From Sipunculus nudus (lineage: Eukaryota; Annelida; Sipuncula; Golfingiida; Sipunculidae): a stretch of 64,000 nucleotides of DNA. The notes under the pieces are model-generated. The model ran no database searches, was not told where the DNA came from, and saw nothing but the letters and a program-made list of their open reading frames with translations. The translations under genes and the position numbers were made by a program. Positions 36,151 to 49,019 of this stretch are shown one piece after another. The stretch's first letter is position 1. Every line of letters begins with the position of its first letter. The DNA lies in contig CM049316.1 in assembly GCA_026874595.1 (NCBI GenBank), positions 35,907,339 to 35,971,338 of the forward strand. Direction: 5' to 3'.

Positions 36151-36846
36151 ATGCATTTTTATTTAAGAAAAAGTCTAGGATGTCCTATTATACGTTTAGG
36201 ATAAAATAATTACGTCATATATCCATACATATTTGACAGAGTGTTGAGTGATATGCAAAAAAAAATATAAAAGCATTTCTCCAAGAAGGTGGGTACCTGC
36301 AAGGATCATAGCTGAAATCATATATATATATATACATATTTGTATCCTTTAAATGTGATGAAACCTTCGAGGCAAAATGAAAACAGTTTTTTAAGGAAAC
36401 ACATGTTTATTAAGTTGTTAAGACCAGTCTGTGAAAAAAGAGCGATTACAAAAAGCAATAATAAATAAATGCACGTAATTGATATAACTGACATTTGCTA
36501 TACAGAGTTCGTGAACAGTACCGAGTTGTCTTCTCAAACTTAAATAAATTCCATTGTTATCCTTCAGCGTTGAGTTGTTAAAATTCAGGCAAATGTTTTC
36601 TTTGTATATACTAACAATGAAATTGAATATTTCTCACTGTCTCTCTTATCTACACACACCAACATCCCTGTAAAAATTTTAACATCCATGATGCGCAGTG
36701 TTCTGTTTTTTGTGGGTTTGATATCCGGTGAACGTCAAGAATATTTTTAATTAATTATTTGTGTGTTATCCAGTATTTGTCCATCTCTTGCGAGTCCAGG
36801 TCCTCTTGTGTGGTAACTCTTTATTATAAAAATAATACTTATCTGC

Positions 36847-37168
36847 TTATAAAAATATATATGAAGTCGCAGCAACATATAATCGATACACAACAGGTGA
36901 TGCAACAAGTGTCTTGCACGGTGTTTGTATGGCTATATACAGCTGATACGCCTTGGTGAGCGATTCAAACGAATTCCAGTCCCATAGGCAAATGTATTGA
37001 TTATATGTATACAAATCTTCAAACGAAATGCCTGCATAGAATCGATGAGCTGTATGATCGGCGATAAAGTCCAAACACTGCGACGGTCGAAATATTCTCT
37101 GATTCCGTGTCATCATATCCCTTAACTGCTTGATGCGCACTTGGCCAGGAAAGGTACGGAGAATCGAT
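36847..37168 (-). CDS. candidate terminal exon of an unrecognised minus-strand gene
   Basis: On the minus strand a good acceptor (ctcatttttttcag) opens a 106-codon frame beginning SILRTFPGQVRIKQLRDMMT and ending VVYRLYVAATSYIFL, with TAA at 36,847-36,849. An AATAAA (minus strand, about 36,820-36,825) follows about 20 bases after the stop. The entering phase (one base completing a codon) matches the exit phase of two candidate exons upstream at 37,697 and 38,213. It encodes no domain that could be recognised. The open frame, acceptor and polyadenylation signal together support an exon, but a chance frame cannot be excluded. Confidence 0.33.
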
Positions 37169-37265
37169 CTGAAAAAAATGAGAGATGAAATATATATTAC
37201 CAGCAGTTTAGAATTAATAAACATACGATGTTTCTGGTGTGTGAAGTCGCTAATTGGAACTCGCT

Positions 37266-37302
37266 CCCCCCCCCCTCTCTCTCTCTCTCCCTCTCTCTCT
37301 GA
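37266..37302. repeat. (C)n(TC)n low-complexity tract
   Basis: C-run followed by imperfect CT repeats (ctctctctccctctctctct). Confidence 0.9.
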
Positions 37303-37696
37303 GTGGGGATCGCATTTTGAATGTTGATGTTGTTAACATTACAATGTTTTGGCAAGTGTCCCGAAATATCTTTGACACGAAAAATGTTAAGTCATATGAA
37401 CTGCAGATCATGAATACAATAACTATTATAAACACGTACTTTTTACAAAGGTATTTAAACGTAGAATGCGTAATTATTCTTACTTTTTCTTAATTGTCTT
37501 ATAATACTTAATACCTAGTTTCAAATTAATTGGTAGTCTCTTTATGTAGTTATAGGTGGTTAACACAGGCAAAAATAACTGTTGTGCTTTTTGCTTTGTG
37601 ATACAGAATGCCAAGTGCATTATTAAAAACATTTTTTTTATTATTTAGAAATAACTCCTGAACAACGTACCATATTATAATCGTCAGCCCAATTAC

Positions 37697-37757
37697 AACG
37701 AAAATCCGCTCTTCCTTTTCATTTCATTCTTGCTAGCCAGGCAGATGTATCTGGTTC
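37697..37757 (-). CDS. candidate alternative exon 1 (minus strand)
   Basis: Minus-strand acceptor ttctttctctttgcag, 61-nt frame reading TRYICLASKNEMKRKSGFS, donor gtaatt (not a strong donor). It leaves two bases of a codon, which fits the terminal exon at 37,168. The frame would stop at the donor if unspliced (TAA). It closely resembles the candidate at 38,213-38,285 over its first 22 coding bases. Function unknown. Confidence 0.25.
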
Positions 37758-38212
37758 CTGCAAAGAGAAAGAATGGATTGGTGACCAGTATATTCTGTAC
37801 TTAGTAATACACGTAATTAATCAATGCAACACCATATTTAGAGGACGCCTTAAACGAATGTGCAATTAAGCGTAACCACACAGTGAGAGGCCCGGTTCTG
37901 TCCCGCATGTCCAAATGTAGTGAAAACCCAAATACTAAGGTCTCCAAAACAAAATATAAACATAAAAAAACAGAATGCATATGTGTGCATTGGATTACAA
38001 CGGTGTATCAATATAGTTAATAAGCAACCTTGTCTTATTCTTTAAAATATATTGTATGTTCCTCACAATTAGATGAAAATACAGACATAAAAACCTTAGA
38101 TTTTAGATTTTTGTTTTGTGATACACAATTCCATGTGTATTGGTACCACTTGACAGTTTACAATTTAAGTATAACTCTGGAATAACTTATAAAACACGAT
38201 ATATGAAATTAC

Positions 38213-38285
38213 ATTTTCATGGGAAAATTCCTGTCAAATTCTTTTACATTTGCTCTCTTAATAGCCAGGCAGATGTATCTTGTCA
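38213..38285 (-). CDS. candidate alternative exon 2 (minus strand)
   Basis: Minus-strand acceptor cattcctctttgcag, 73-nt frame reading TRYICLAIKRANVKEFDRNF, then PMK, donor gtaatt. It has the same entry and exit phases as the candidate at 37,697-37,757 (lengths differ by 12 bases). The surrounding ~180 bp is a diverged copy of the surroundings of that candidate (ttttgttttgtgatacacaa versus ttttgctttgtgatacagaa), so the block is a tandem duplication of about 520-bp period. Confidence 0.25.
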
Positions 38286-38375
38286 CTGCAAAGAGGAATG
38301 CATGTGTTAATTAAGTAAAGGCATGCCTATAAATTATAATTGTACAATATATAAATAAATGAATATTTTATCAAG

Positions 38376-38378
<3 letters not shown>

Positions 38379-38413
<35 letters not shown>

Positions 38414-38438
38414 GTTTACACACACACACATACACACA
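38379..38438. repeat. (TA)n and (CA)n microsatellite
   Basis: TA units followed by a short interruption and CA units. Confidence 0.93.
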
Positions 38439-38439
38439 A

Positions 38440-40755
38440 ATATATGTAAATATATATAATCCATAGGCTGGTATAACTGATGTTAAGAATTTCAACGGTA
38501 TAAGGTCCACTGGTTACATATATATTTCCGTAGGGCCGATGTTTCCCTTAATTTTACATATTGACCGGTTGAAGAGTATAAATTGCCTTTTAGAATAAAA
38601 AGTCATTATAAAGAGATCATTTATACACAAATATGCCAGCCTTATTAATGATTCGGTATATTTCGAAACATGATGAGTTGGTACATGGCTGTGTGTTCAA
38701 AGTGCACACCAACATCTATTCAGATTTCGTCAAACTATATCTTATTTATAAATCTCTAATGGCACCGGTACCTTATGAGCCTCATTAAGTGTTTGACAGT
38801 TATAGTAGAACTGAATGCTCACGGTATCATTGTTGCTTCCCTGTTTACCCATAATAAGCGCGTGCTTTGAGCAACAGGTAAGATTAAAACTTATACCGTC
38901 GCCACCTCACGTGGAAAAATACTTCCCTCATGACCAAATTCCTCTGTTGACCTGCAGATGATATACATGTATATACTTGTGCAAAAGCCAAGTTGCGGAT
39001 TCAGGTGGGGGCAGCCCCCCCCCCTTGAGCCCTAAAAGCCTGTAGATGTATAGAAAATTACACGTTTAATATACCAAAACGAGCGGTTAAACTTCCCCAT
39101 GCAGATCATACCATCGTATTCTATAAACTGTGGGAGTGGGATAGCTCCTCCTATTCCCCTCCCCGTCAGCCTCAATATTTAAGAGCATCCCAATCATTAA
39201 ATCCTCAGACCCTCCCAATCATAAAATCAACAGACCAGTCTTTAAATTAAGATATAGGTTCCTTGTTCATCAGGCAGGAGGTTTTAAAGGGCCGCTGTGG
39301 GAGGGATCTAAGATTAAGAGAAGGAAGGGTTTAGGTTACAGTCAATTACTATGATTATGATAAATTCCCTTCAAAAGGTTCATTTCTCTTTAAAGGTGGA
39401 CCGGGGGGGGGGGCCTAAAAAAAACGGAAAGAAAACGTTGCGAAAAGGGAAATATTTTGGTAAAGGAATTTTTAATCCCCGTCCCTGCGATGTTATACAG
39501 AGACACAATTTCTTGAAAAGTTTAAACTTAAAGTACACAAACAAATCATTTTCTACACAAACAAACGTTTAATGTTATAAGTAACTTAAGGTAGGTCAAA
39601 CCTATCTGCTGATAATACTTCGGAATTCCTGGCCTGCAAGACTGTTCATCAAATATGTCATGATACTTCCCCGAAACATAATACTTTCACCGAAATATAA
39701 TACGCACCCCGAATTTACCAAAAACTACGGCTGTGCCACCTCTTGATTTCCTTAACAGTCCATGGCTATTTGCCTAGCATTTTCAACAATAGATCACATA
39801 TTAGTATTAAGAAGACAGCATATCAAGCATCACACAGTTTTTCAAAACATAATTACCATCCGACCTCCCACAGTCGCCTTAAGCAACTACGTTCCCAGCC
39901 GCTGATTGGCACTGGATGTGTGCGGCGTACGTAGAGCAGTGAGACCTGATGGATGGGAAAAGGGCCTATTTCTTGTTTCTTTTTTATCTGTACCTAGCAC
40001 TGGCACGATATAATTACATATAAAAAATAGGTATATATTATTACATCAGTATATTTTTATCTTGATTAGACTTCTACTAATAAAAAGTAGTCAGAGACCA
40101 CAGACCTCCGCCAGGAGAATCATCATCACACTTCACTCTGTAGGCCTACACAGATGTCACGGTTCAGCAAACCAATGCCAGTTTATCGCCAGGACAAAGA
40201 CGCCCCCAAATGAAATTATTAGCTCAATGAATTGGAAAGCCGTGTGTAACAATGGGATACAATAAGTTGAGTTAATAACATATGGTAATTCCGATTATCT
40301 CTAAAATTTTTTCATATAAAATTTTCCCAAAATCTGAAAAAAAATTAGGTTAAATTACACAGAGACAAAACAAATAATCATGGGTAAAACATGGTGGAGG
40401 TATTTTAAGAGTTGAAACCCCACGGTTAAATACCCAACCTCCACGAAAGGTTTATCGGGGCAAATGTCATTTATTCTTGACATTCATAAATAAATTTCTT
40501 TTTTTTTGGAGAACGTTGAATCCCGACTCAGCTTTCTTAAATTGAGCTAACTTGAATGTTAGTTACTCATATCTCTCGACAGGGGGCAGCAACCAAAAAG
40601 CGCACTTGAAACAATTCACTTTTAATGCAGGAGAAAAGTTATATACAGTCCCTCAAAATGATGTTTAACGAGTCAATGTCACCACATTTACCCGCCCCTT
40701 GTCACACAGGTACCTGCATCTGTTTTTTTATCAGTTCTTAAATGTGCGCATGATA
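38440..40755. other. intergenic, no gene recognised
   Basis: AT-rich, with a C-run at about 39,017-39,026 and a G-run at about 39,404-39,413. Short open frames here have no exon context or known motif. Confidence 0.55.
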
Positions 40756-40757
40756 AC

Positions 40758-40758
<1 letters not shown>

Positions 40759-40819
<61 letters not shown>
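40759..40819. repeat. (AT)n microsatellite
   Basis: About 60 bp of pure AT. Confidence 0.97.
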
Positions 40820-40821
<2 letters not shown>

Positions 40822-40869
40822 AAAACCACAATAGCCGAACATTATCATTAGGCCGACATATGCTATACT

Positions 40870-41695
40870 GTCAGTCCTTGGGCTAAACCTTATAATTATA
40901 AATAACTAATAAATAATAAATTATAATAACTAAACTAAACTTTAAAAACCTGCAAAGAACGCCGTAAAATGCAAGTTTATTCCAATATGTTTTTTAGCTA
41001 CTACGGTATCTGAACTGTATGAAAACATGTGATAGACGTGAAGCATGCCAAGCTAAATGACTTTTTGGCGGTCATCTTTAAATTATGTGCATTTTTTTGT
41101 TAATTATTTGGTTCGTGATCGGTCTGGTTCACATTATGTTTACCATGGGCTGTTAAAATGACGAAACATAACTTTCTACATATACCCCAACAGTTTTTTA
41201 TGAATAATATGAGGTAAATATTAAAATATTGATCAATTTTGTATTCAAATAAAAAAACGCCATTTTTCTCTTGAGTATGAATATATTTTGCAAAATAAAC
41301 ATTTACTTCAAATGTTTTGAATGCCTTACATAACTGTATGCAAAATAACACTGATATGGCATATTTTCAGCGAAATTACTAGTTTTCAGGCTTTTGAAGT
41401 GATACTGGGTGGTAACAAGATTCAAATTACCCAATATCGCCCATCAGCAATAACGTTATTGTAGTTTGAATTAACCATTACAAATGTCAAGAGGTCAGCT
41501 TTTATCACCTTCTATTATTGAAAAATTTAAAAATCTAGCAAAGTGTACCCTCCAATTATACGAGTATCAGGATTTAATTTAGAAAATCCCAAGGCCTACA
41601 GTCATAATGCGAACCTGTGCAATGGTATATACATCAGGCATAATGCTTTCATGATAACATGCTTGACTATTATAGAAAGGGATTGATTCATGTGC
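40870..41695 (+). repeat. left arm of a large diverged inverted repeat
   Basis: This segment matches, in reverse orientation, 45,545-47,375 once the element at 46,177-47,209 is taken out. Matching pieces include gaaaacatgtgatagacgtg, tttttggcggtcatctttaa, the run through tttaccatgggctgttaaaatg, aggcttttgaagtgatactg, and aatgcgaacctgtgcaatgg with the following acatgcttga. Most likely it is two oppositely oriented copies of an unknown dispersed repeat. Confidence 0.8.
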
Positions 41696-42033
41696 AGTAT
41701 ATTTATATTTATTATAATATAGGTTTCGGTTAGTTTGATGTATAAATAGTATAAATCACTTGACGGACGTTTCAAATTCAAGGTTAAATGAATTTATGGC
41801 TGATATATATTATGGCAGGTTTGTTTCTCCGTTCTTTAACATAATAAATATTTGGATTTAGAAACGATTTTGTCTGAAATAAAAATGAACTGATATAGCA
41901 AATGTTTAGTATATCGTTACACTTTTGTTCAGCCAATATCCTGGTTAACATTTAAGCTTTAATATAAAAATGTTATTGGATATAAGAAAAAGCAATCGAT
42001 AATTTTGAAATATAAGAACATTGCTACTTTATG

Positions 42034-42038
<5 letters not shown>

Positions 42039-42078
<40 letters not shown>
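42039..42078. repeat. (TC)n microsatellite
   Basis: Forty bases of TC units. Confidence 0.97.
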
Positions 42079-42082
<4 letters not shown>

Positions 42083-42439
42083 CCATTTTATATTATATTT
42101 ATATTTATTTTATTTTACTACTTTTTTTATACTGCCCCCTTTGGATCTCATAGTCAAGTAAAACAGGGTTTCATTTTGGAACAAATTTTGACAAATTATT
42201 TTGCTACCATGCATTCCTCTAAGGTACCTAGGCTGATATAAAAAAATCAAAAGGAATCACAGGAAAGGAAAATATAGATAATTTCATTTACCATAATGCC
42301 ATAAGAAGCCACATTTAAATTCTCATGGACACACGTTTTATAATAAAAAAAATGCTTCATACCTTTTGAACAATGTGTATTATAATTAAAAAGCATAGTT
42401 CATTCACTGGAAAAGGCAAGGGATGTGAACTTAATACCG

Positions 42440-42815
42440 CCAAACATTTAGATATATAAAATATTTCGACTTTTTAAGCCCAGTTTTGTTTATATTATAT
42501 TATTTTACTATTAGGCCGTTGCCCTATTTATAACAGGACAACGGTGAACTTCTTTATGGATCAATGAACAGAAATAATTGGAATATACATTTCGTTATTG
42601 TATATTACAGGAAAATGTAACGTCTAAAAATATATTTGAATGTTAATTTTTAGATTTATCTCAAAGCCAAACATTTAAATATATCAAAATGTTTTGACTT
42701 TTAAAACCCATTTTTTTATATTATATTCATTAACAATTAGGTCTTTCCGCTATTTATAACAGTACAATGGTGAACCTCTTTATGGATAAATGAACAAAAC
42801 TAATATGAATATGAC
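42440..42815. repeat. diverged ~223-bp tandem duplication
   Basis: gccaaacatttagatatataaa at 42,438 recurs as gccaaacatttaaatatatcaa at about 42,666. The alignment continues through ctatttataacag.acaa.ggtgaac and ctttatggat.aatgaaca. Confidence 0.8.
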
Positions 42816-45039
42816 TATAAGACCATGTTATGTAGGCGTATTTATTTATTTTTTTTTTTGCAAGAGTTGTTATGCCTAGAATTTTTAGACATTTTCTAAG
42901 TATATTTACTCAAATTCTAGAATAAGCACATAAAACGGTTAAACGTAGGGTTTCGACTAAAACGGAAATCAAAGAGAAATGTTCTCAAACAATTAATTAT
43001 GTCCTCATGAAATATTGGAGGCAAATCAATCCCGTGATTTCTAAATGATTTTTTTCCCATCTCAATTTTGAAATCCTTTGACAGAAGAAATTCTTAACGT
43101 ATTGGTCAACAATCCTGAACGGCTACGGGCTTTCTGATATAGCATTTTTCTGATCACTAAAACCCAGCGCCGCATACAATGTTTTATGTTTGATTTAATA
43201 TAGACACGAGTCACTGATAAATATAATATCTTATACCTATAAATCTATCACAGTTAAAAAAAACAAATATTGACAAGAAATTGGTCTCAGACAACGTATA
43301 ATATATGTATATGACATACAATAAGATTCATTTTCACATAATAATGATTAGCTATAGTGACCTGCTACTTAAGAAAGAAGATGACCCAGCTTAAAATGTT
43401 TCCCACCTTTTATAGACATGCCTATTTAAACGAATCGATCATTATTTTACTGGGGAGTGAATGAGATATTCACATGCGTGATTCGCGTAAAAAAGCAATC
43501 TGATATAGAACCTATAAAATATTTGCTCTCCAAGGGGGCCGCTTAAAACATCAGAGTAATTTTTGTGACCCAGCATTGATTTCACGCCATGTTTCAACAC
43601 CTTTGTAGTACAAAGCCCATGCGTCCTTATTGGTGTGAAAATCAAAAGTCAGTTGAGCTAAACAAAATAAACACCTTAATTATCAAAAACCGAATTTGTA
43701 ATGTTTATTTTACTTTTCAATTTAATTTCAATGTGGTTTATTGTTTGATCATTAACAAACTAACAATTAACGAAATCATAAAGCCTAATATCGTAAAGTT
43801 TAACCCAAGCTATTGTTAATTTATTATGCAATAAAAAATTTCAATTGCACACAACGTCAAAGAAACTCTACAGGAACTTTTTACTGACAGTATTGAATAA
43901 TTCTATTCCTTTATTTGTAACGTTTTTTGTTTATGCATGTGATTTTGTTTTAATTATAATTACAGAGACTGTAAAATACGTGAAGTCTCGGAAAATATTA
44001 TGGTATATGCATGTGTAAAAGACAACATATTTTCTCTGGTGATATTTTATAATATGATTTATTTGTTAGTGTGGTAGTCAACATATTTGCATATTCATCT
44101 GCCTAGAAGGGGCTGCAAGGGACACCCCCTCTTCACCCCATTAAATTCTCAGGAACAGCAAGAGCAAGTATCCCAAAATTTTATGCCAAAATCAGTGATA
44201 TGTCAAATGTTGAAAGATTGAGTTTTTTTTTTGTGGCACCGACTTCATTGACCTGTTTTAACGGTCAAAAACCTTTTAATTTTATCCTATTTTAGCTTCT
44301 TCATCAAAATCTGTAACGATGAAATTTCAGGCCGAATGATATAATTTTTCACATGAATTATCCTTGGGTAGGGTTGTCACAGTTATATAAAAATACACCG
44401 AGTACATTGATCAAGGAAAGCTGAAGTTGGTCTGTGTCAAACTAAGTATCAAACTGAGGGCTGCAATAGTCTTTTTCTGCAAACTGTTGTTTCAAATTAT
44501 GTAAAATTTGCACCAAAACGATTCTTATTTGTCCTTCTTTGATCAGAGTTTACTTAAACGATTTTGGCTGAATTATTTGATCGTCTTAAATAAAAGGACG
44601 TTTAAATAATTTAGTAAACAAAGCTAGTACATTTGATGTAGTAACAGACTGAGCTCTCTTGGTATAAAAGCAGAAGTCTACTGGCAACATAAAAGTTAAT
44701 GGTGTCCATGTCTAAAGTATGTGTAAGATAAATGCACGAAAAAAATCTGTATTCTGGTTTTTCTTTCAATAGACTAAACATTTTCGATAAAAATTTTATG
44801 AATATGCAAGCATGAAAAAATCATTTTACCAGAGTCTTTCAGTCTGTGTTAACATTTTTAACAACAGGCCAAGATTTTGTCTGTATCTTTAAACAGCTTG
44901 ACAGACTGCTAACTAATTTAGAGTTGGCGACAGGCCAAGATTTTGTCTCTATCTATTTTTATCTTTAGCAGAACGCCAACTGTTTCAGCTTAGGCAACAG
45001 GTTAAAAGTACAGTCAGTGCAGCCCGGTGAAGGTCAGTA
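42816..45039. other. intergenic, no gene recognised
   Basis: AT-rich. A short repeated phrase, caggccaagattttgtct, occurs at about 44,865 and 44,933. No exon was recognised. Confidence 0.55.
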
Positions 45040-45455
45040 GCTACACCTGGTAATTAGCCACAGTTGACATTAGGGGCAACTGCCTTTTTCAGTTAAGCTT
45101 TGTTAGCGTTGTTGACCATACTCATGAACATTTCATGTATCAACCTAAAATGTTGGCAAGTCAATGCATCGTTGATGGCTGTCACCAACTTAAATGATTT
45201 TTGCACAGTGTATGTTCCTGTTTAAAACGGTTGGGATTTTGTATATTAGCCTGAAATTAGGCATATCTGTACATTTTGGACAGCTTTGTCATGTACAATA
45301 CCTGTGGCGCCATCTACAAATGTTTCATGTATCTATGCATATAGCCTAAGAGTGGTTTGAATTATCTTCATGGAATTTTGTATGTTCATACATGTTGAAT
45401 GGCTTTCTTATACAAAAAACTGGTGGTGCCATTTACAATCAGTTTTGTGTTGTAT
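45040..45455 (+). mobile_element. decayed sequence related to the 280-bp Helentron array
   Basis: Contains diverged versions of the 280-bp unit's landmarks: a gtggcgccatct palindrome, ttttgtatgttcatacatgttgaatggctttct (compare gcatgtgtatacatcctagatagctttct) and agtggtttgaattatc. Two units of about 130 bp can be followed. Its ends were not found. Confidence 0.45.
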
Positions 45456-45544
45456 ATAAGCTTTTTCACCAGGAGTGACGCTGTGTAATTGGTGCTTGCA
45501 CTTAGGTTCAAAATGTTTAATACTTGTTATGTACATGTACGTGT

Positions 45545-47375
45545 CACACATGTACTTGAAAAGCAATCAAGCACTTTTCGTATATTGATCAAGCATGTGA
45601 TCATGGAGGCATTATTCTGATGAATATCCCATTGCACAGGTTCGCATGAGGCCTGAAGGCCTTGTTTTTTTATTTATGAAATCCTAATTATCGTCTAATT
45701 AGAAGATATACTTTGCTAGATTTTACAACATTTTGACAGTTTAGGATGATAAAAGGTGACCTCTTGATCTCTTTAATGATTTATTTAACCTACAATAATT
45801 TGATTGCTGACGGGCGATATTAGATGATTTTACTCTTGTTATCACACAGCATCACTTCAAAAGCCTAAAAACTATCAAATATTGCTGAAATACGCCATAT
45901 CTTGATTATTTTGTATACATATATGTAAGGCATTCAAATTATTAGAATGTAACAATTAATTTTGCAATATATAAAAATGTATTCTAAAAATATTTTTTTT
46001 TTATTTTTTAATACAAAATGATTCAATATTTTAATATTCATCTCAAATAATTCATCAAAATTTGTTTGGGTATCTGTAGAAAGTTATATTTCGCCATTTT
46101 ATTAGCACTTGGTAAATATAATGTGGCCAAGACCGATCAAAAACCAATTTATTACCAAAAATTATTTTGTACACAAACAAGTGACCCACGGGTCATGACG
46201 CTCAGCTGACTGGGAAGAGATTTGCAAAAGGAAATTTTATCATCTGAATGGTAGTATATACCCATTCAACTGAAGCATCAAAAAGTTTAACCAACAGGCT
46301 GAGATTGTGTCTGTATTAATATATCTAAAAACTGGAGAAAAAAAAATACAGGTGGCTCCACCAGTCTGCTGAAAGTAATAAAAACACTTAATGGTCAATA
46401 TCCATGCAAAGAAGCATGTTGGTCTCTGGATTAGTTGTTCAGATACTTCAGCTGTTGTGTCAAATTTTCCATTATTCTGAGGGATATTTTGGAGTCCTAT
46501 AGCTTGGATGATATGGGTAACAGAGACCTAATTTCAGGTTTCCACAGACACTTTTTATGGGTCTCCCTGTGTGTAAAGAAAGAAGATTCTAGGTCCAGTT
46601 GTTATGATTTGTGCCCTGTTTACAGATGTTCATATCTTCAAGGTCTCAAAAATAGAGAAAAAAATCGTAATAAATCGAAAAATATAGGTGGCGCCACCAG
46701 TCTGCAGAAAATGATGAAACATCTCATGATCAATACGTATACCAAAAATCATGACCATCAGTGATGTAGTTAATGAGATATTGAAGTTTTTGTAAGAAAT
46801 TGTTCACTATTCAGGGGGGTGTTTTGGGGCCCCATAGCTCGAAGGATATGGGTAACAGAGAACTAATTTCTGGTTTCCATGGAGACTTTTCATAGGCCTC
46901 TCAGAATGTCAAGAATGAAGATTCTAGGTCCAATCTTTACAATTTGTGCCCTGTTAACAGATGTCCACATTTTTAAAGGTCTCAAAAATAGAGAAAAAAA
47001 TTCGTAAAAAAATCGAAAAAATAGAGGTGCAGGCTGCAGAAACTGATGAAACACTCCATGATCAATATCCATGCAAACAATTATGGTGATCAGCGTTTAC
47101 GATTTGTCCCTGGTTAACGGACAGACAGACGGACAGACAGACGGAGAGACACACAGACGGACAAAGAGTGATCGCTATAGCTCAGCATGACTGAAAGTCA
47201 GCTGAGCTAAAAATTGACATATTTAAAGATGGCCGCCAAAATGACATTTAGCTGGGCATGTTGCATGTCCATCACATGTTTTCATAAAGTTCAGACGCTG
47301 TAGTAACTGAAAAACATAACAGCATTTAGTCCCCCTATTTGGTAGTCAACCCCATTTTTAGGAGGTCTGGCTCAT
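45545..47375 (-). repeat. right arm of the inverted repeat, interrupted by an element
   Basis: Reverse-orientation partner of 40,870-41,695. Matching is continuous from about 45,545 to 46,170 and again from about 47,212 to 47,375. The intervening 1,033 bp is the GCTCAGCTG-family element. The junction falls in a T-run in the left arm. Confidence 0.8.
46177..47209 (-). mobile_element. GCTCAGCTG-family element, copy 2 (minus)
   Basis: Minus-strand copy: 5' end TAGCTCAGCTGACTTTCAG at 47,209 and 3' end gtcatgacccgtgggtcac then CTTGT at 46,177. A gacagacggacagacagacg tract lies near its 5' end. The interior has diverged repeated blocks (ggtaacagag.ctaatttc.ggtttcc at about 46,515 and 46,850; gtggcgccaccagtctgcag at about 46,688). 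The other arm of the inverted repeat lacks it, which defines its limits to within a few bases. Confidence 0.72.
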
Positions 47376-47517
47376 GGACTAAGAGGGGTGGCTGGTCGTC
47401 TTACATTCGTATTGAATCCTACCATATTTTGTTGCTTCATGGCCAGAGATGGTCGCGTAACTGGGGTATAACGGTACACAGCTTCTTGGAAACCTAAATT
47501 AAAATTTTTCTTTTCAG

Positions 47518-48441
47518 ATGAAAAATATTCAACATGAAATTCAAGAAGTTGAGAAAATCATTCGTCTCCACGACAAGATCAAAGACGACACTTTCTTTGG
47601 AAGATCGCTCCTACCGGAAATGTACATGCTGACCCGGAAGAGAAACATCCTGGAGGAGCGATACAAAATTTTGGAAGAACATGAGAATAAACGGAGACTG
47701 GAAGAGGAACGTCTTGCAAATGTGGACTTCTCCGTCATGAAGAAAAGCAAGGCGGTCAGAAAGCAGCCAGAAAGTCCTGATCCCAAAGAAGCAGAGCTAC
47801 AAGGCCTTATTAAAGGATGCCCCCAACCAAATCCAGGATTTATGATACGTTTCAAACTTTCAACCGCCATTAAAGCTCTTAAAGTACAGGAAACAACGAT
47901 TGATAAAGTACAGGTTGGTCGGATAGTAGGTCATGCGGAAAAGCGGGTTCCGCTAACATCAAGCAGGGCGCGCTGCTATCAAACGGACAAACAGTTGGAA
48001 AATATTCAGAAATTGCTCCAAAATCAAAGAACGGATAGATGTATCTGCAAAAGTCCGGAGAGACAAAAGAAAATCCGGAGAGCCACTATAAAAGATGCTT
48101 GGCAGGAGGAGGCGTCTTACGTAGTCTCGGAGATGAGTCACGTGGCCCACGATAGGTCGTCAGAGCCATGTTTCAACTGTGTTGATAACGAACCTAATAG
48201 GCCAAATACTGTACAAGGCCTTTCGTCCATCCCTCACTTCCTGAACATGGATAGACCGTCCAAAAAGGTTAGTGTGTCTGACAGCCACCAGGTGTCAGCA
48301 TCTGCTGAGGAAAGCGGGCAGCTGGTTGAGGAGGAAGATCGTCCAACATGCAGATATATTTACAAACACGGCCAGTGCTCCTCAACAAAAAATCCGCATC
48401 TTCTCCTCAGGAGGCCATTTAACAAAGCAAAGGACGCCCCG
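47518..48441 (+). CDS. unrecognised protein gene, first visible exon
   Basis: 308 codons, ending at a perfect donor (CCCCG then gtaagtat) in phase 0. The ATG at 47,518 follows directly on an acceptor-like tttcttttcag, so either the start codon opens this exon or the Met is internal and earlier exons exist upstream; none were found. Residues 1-75 are highly charged and helical (MKNIQHEIQEVEKIIRLHDK, then EEHENKRRLEEERLA), consistent with a coiled coil. Cys pairs occur as RCICKSPE, EPCFNCVD and CRYIYKHGQC, which could bind metal. No signal peptide or membrane segment. GC content is well above the flanks, as expected for coding sequence. Family not recognised. Confidence 0.82.
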
Positions 48442-49019
48442 GTAAGTATATGTAATGCATAAAGTCTGGAATTCGCTTCCTACTACACTTAGAAAATCTC
48501 CGGCTCTTACATCCTTTAAAACCAATTTAAATCTTATCTCTTTCGGCAAGCTGTTGGCAATTAATAATTATCACTTATTTTTCTGAAGTCATTTACAATG
48601 GTTAAGCTTTTCGGACATCATCTTCTGTTTGAAGTATAACTCACGGTGGCACTAAATGGTTGTCGTATAACTCCTCCGTGACCACGCCACGGAAATGACT
48701 TTTTTTGGTCCAAGTGTGTCCTAATGGGGGAAGTATTAATATTTCCCCTTAGATTACTGAGTAATTTGACATTTTTGGGAATCTAAGCCCCGTGCATCAG
48801 AAATTTTGCTAGCGTATCCAGCGGGTAAAGTTTGTACTCACGGTAACTTAGAAAGCCTACGGGTCATCTGCATTTTCTTCTGCACAAAATTTGTATCCTT
48901 CCTGTCAGTAAACAAAAGTCCACTTTTTTTGTCGTGACCGGTAGGCTAAAAATTCGCCTACTCGCTGCATATTTGGAAACAGAGTCCATGGAACATTTAT
49001 ATTTATCCTTATTTTGCAG

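Noticed and set aside
36847-38285. Fibroblast growth factor-like gene suggested by the RYIC motif
   Set aside because: The rest of the terminal exon shows no FGF core pattern; the match is too short to mean anything.
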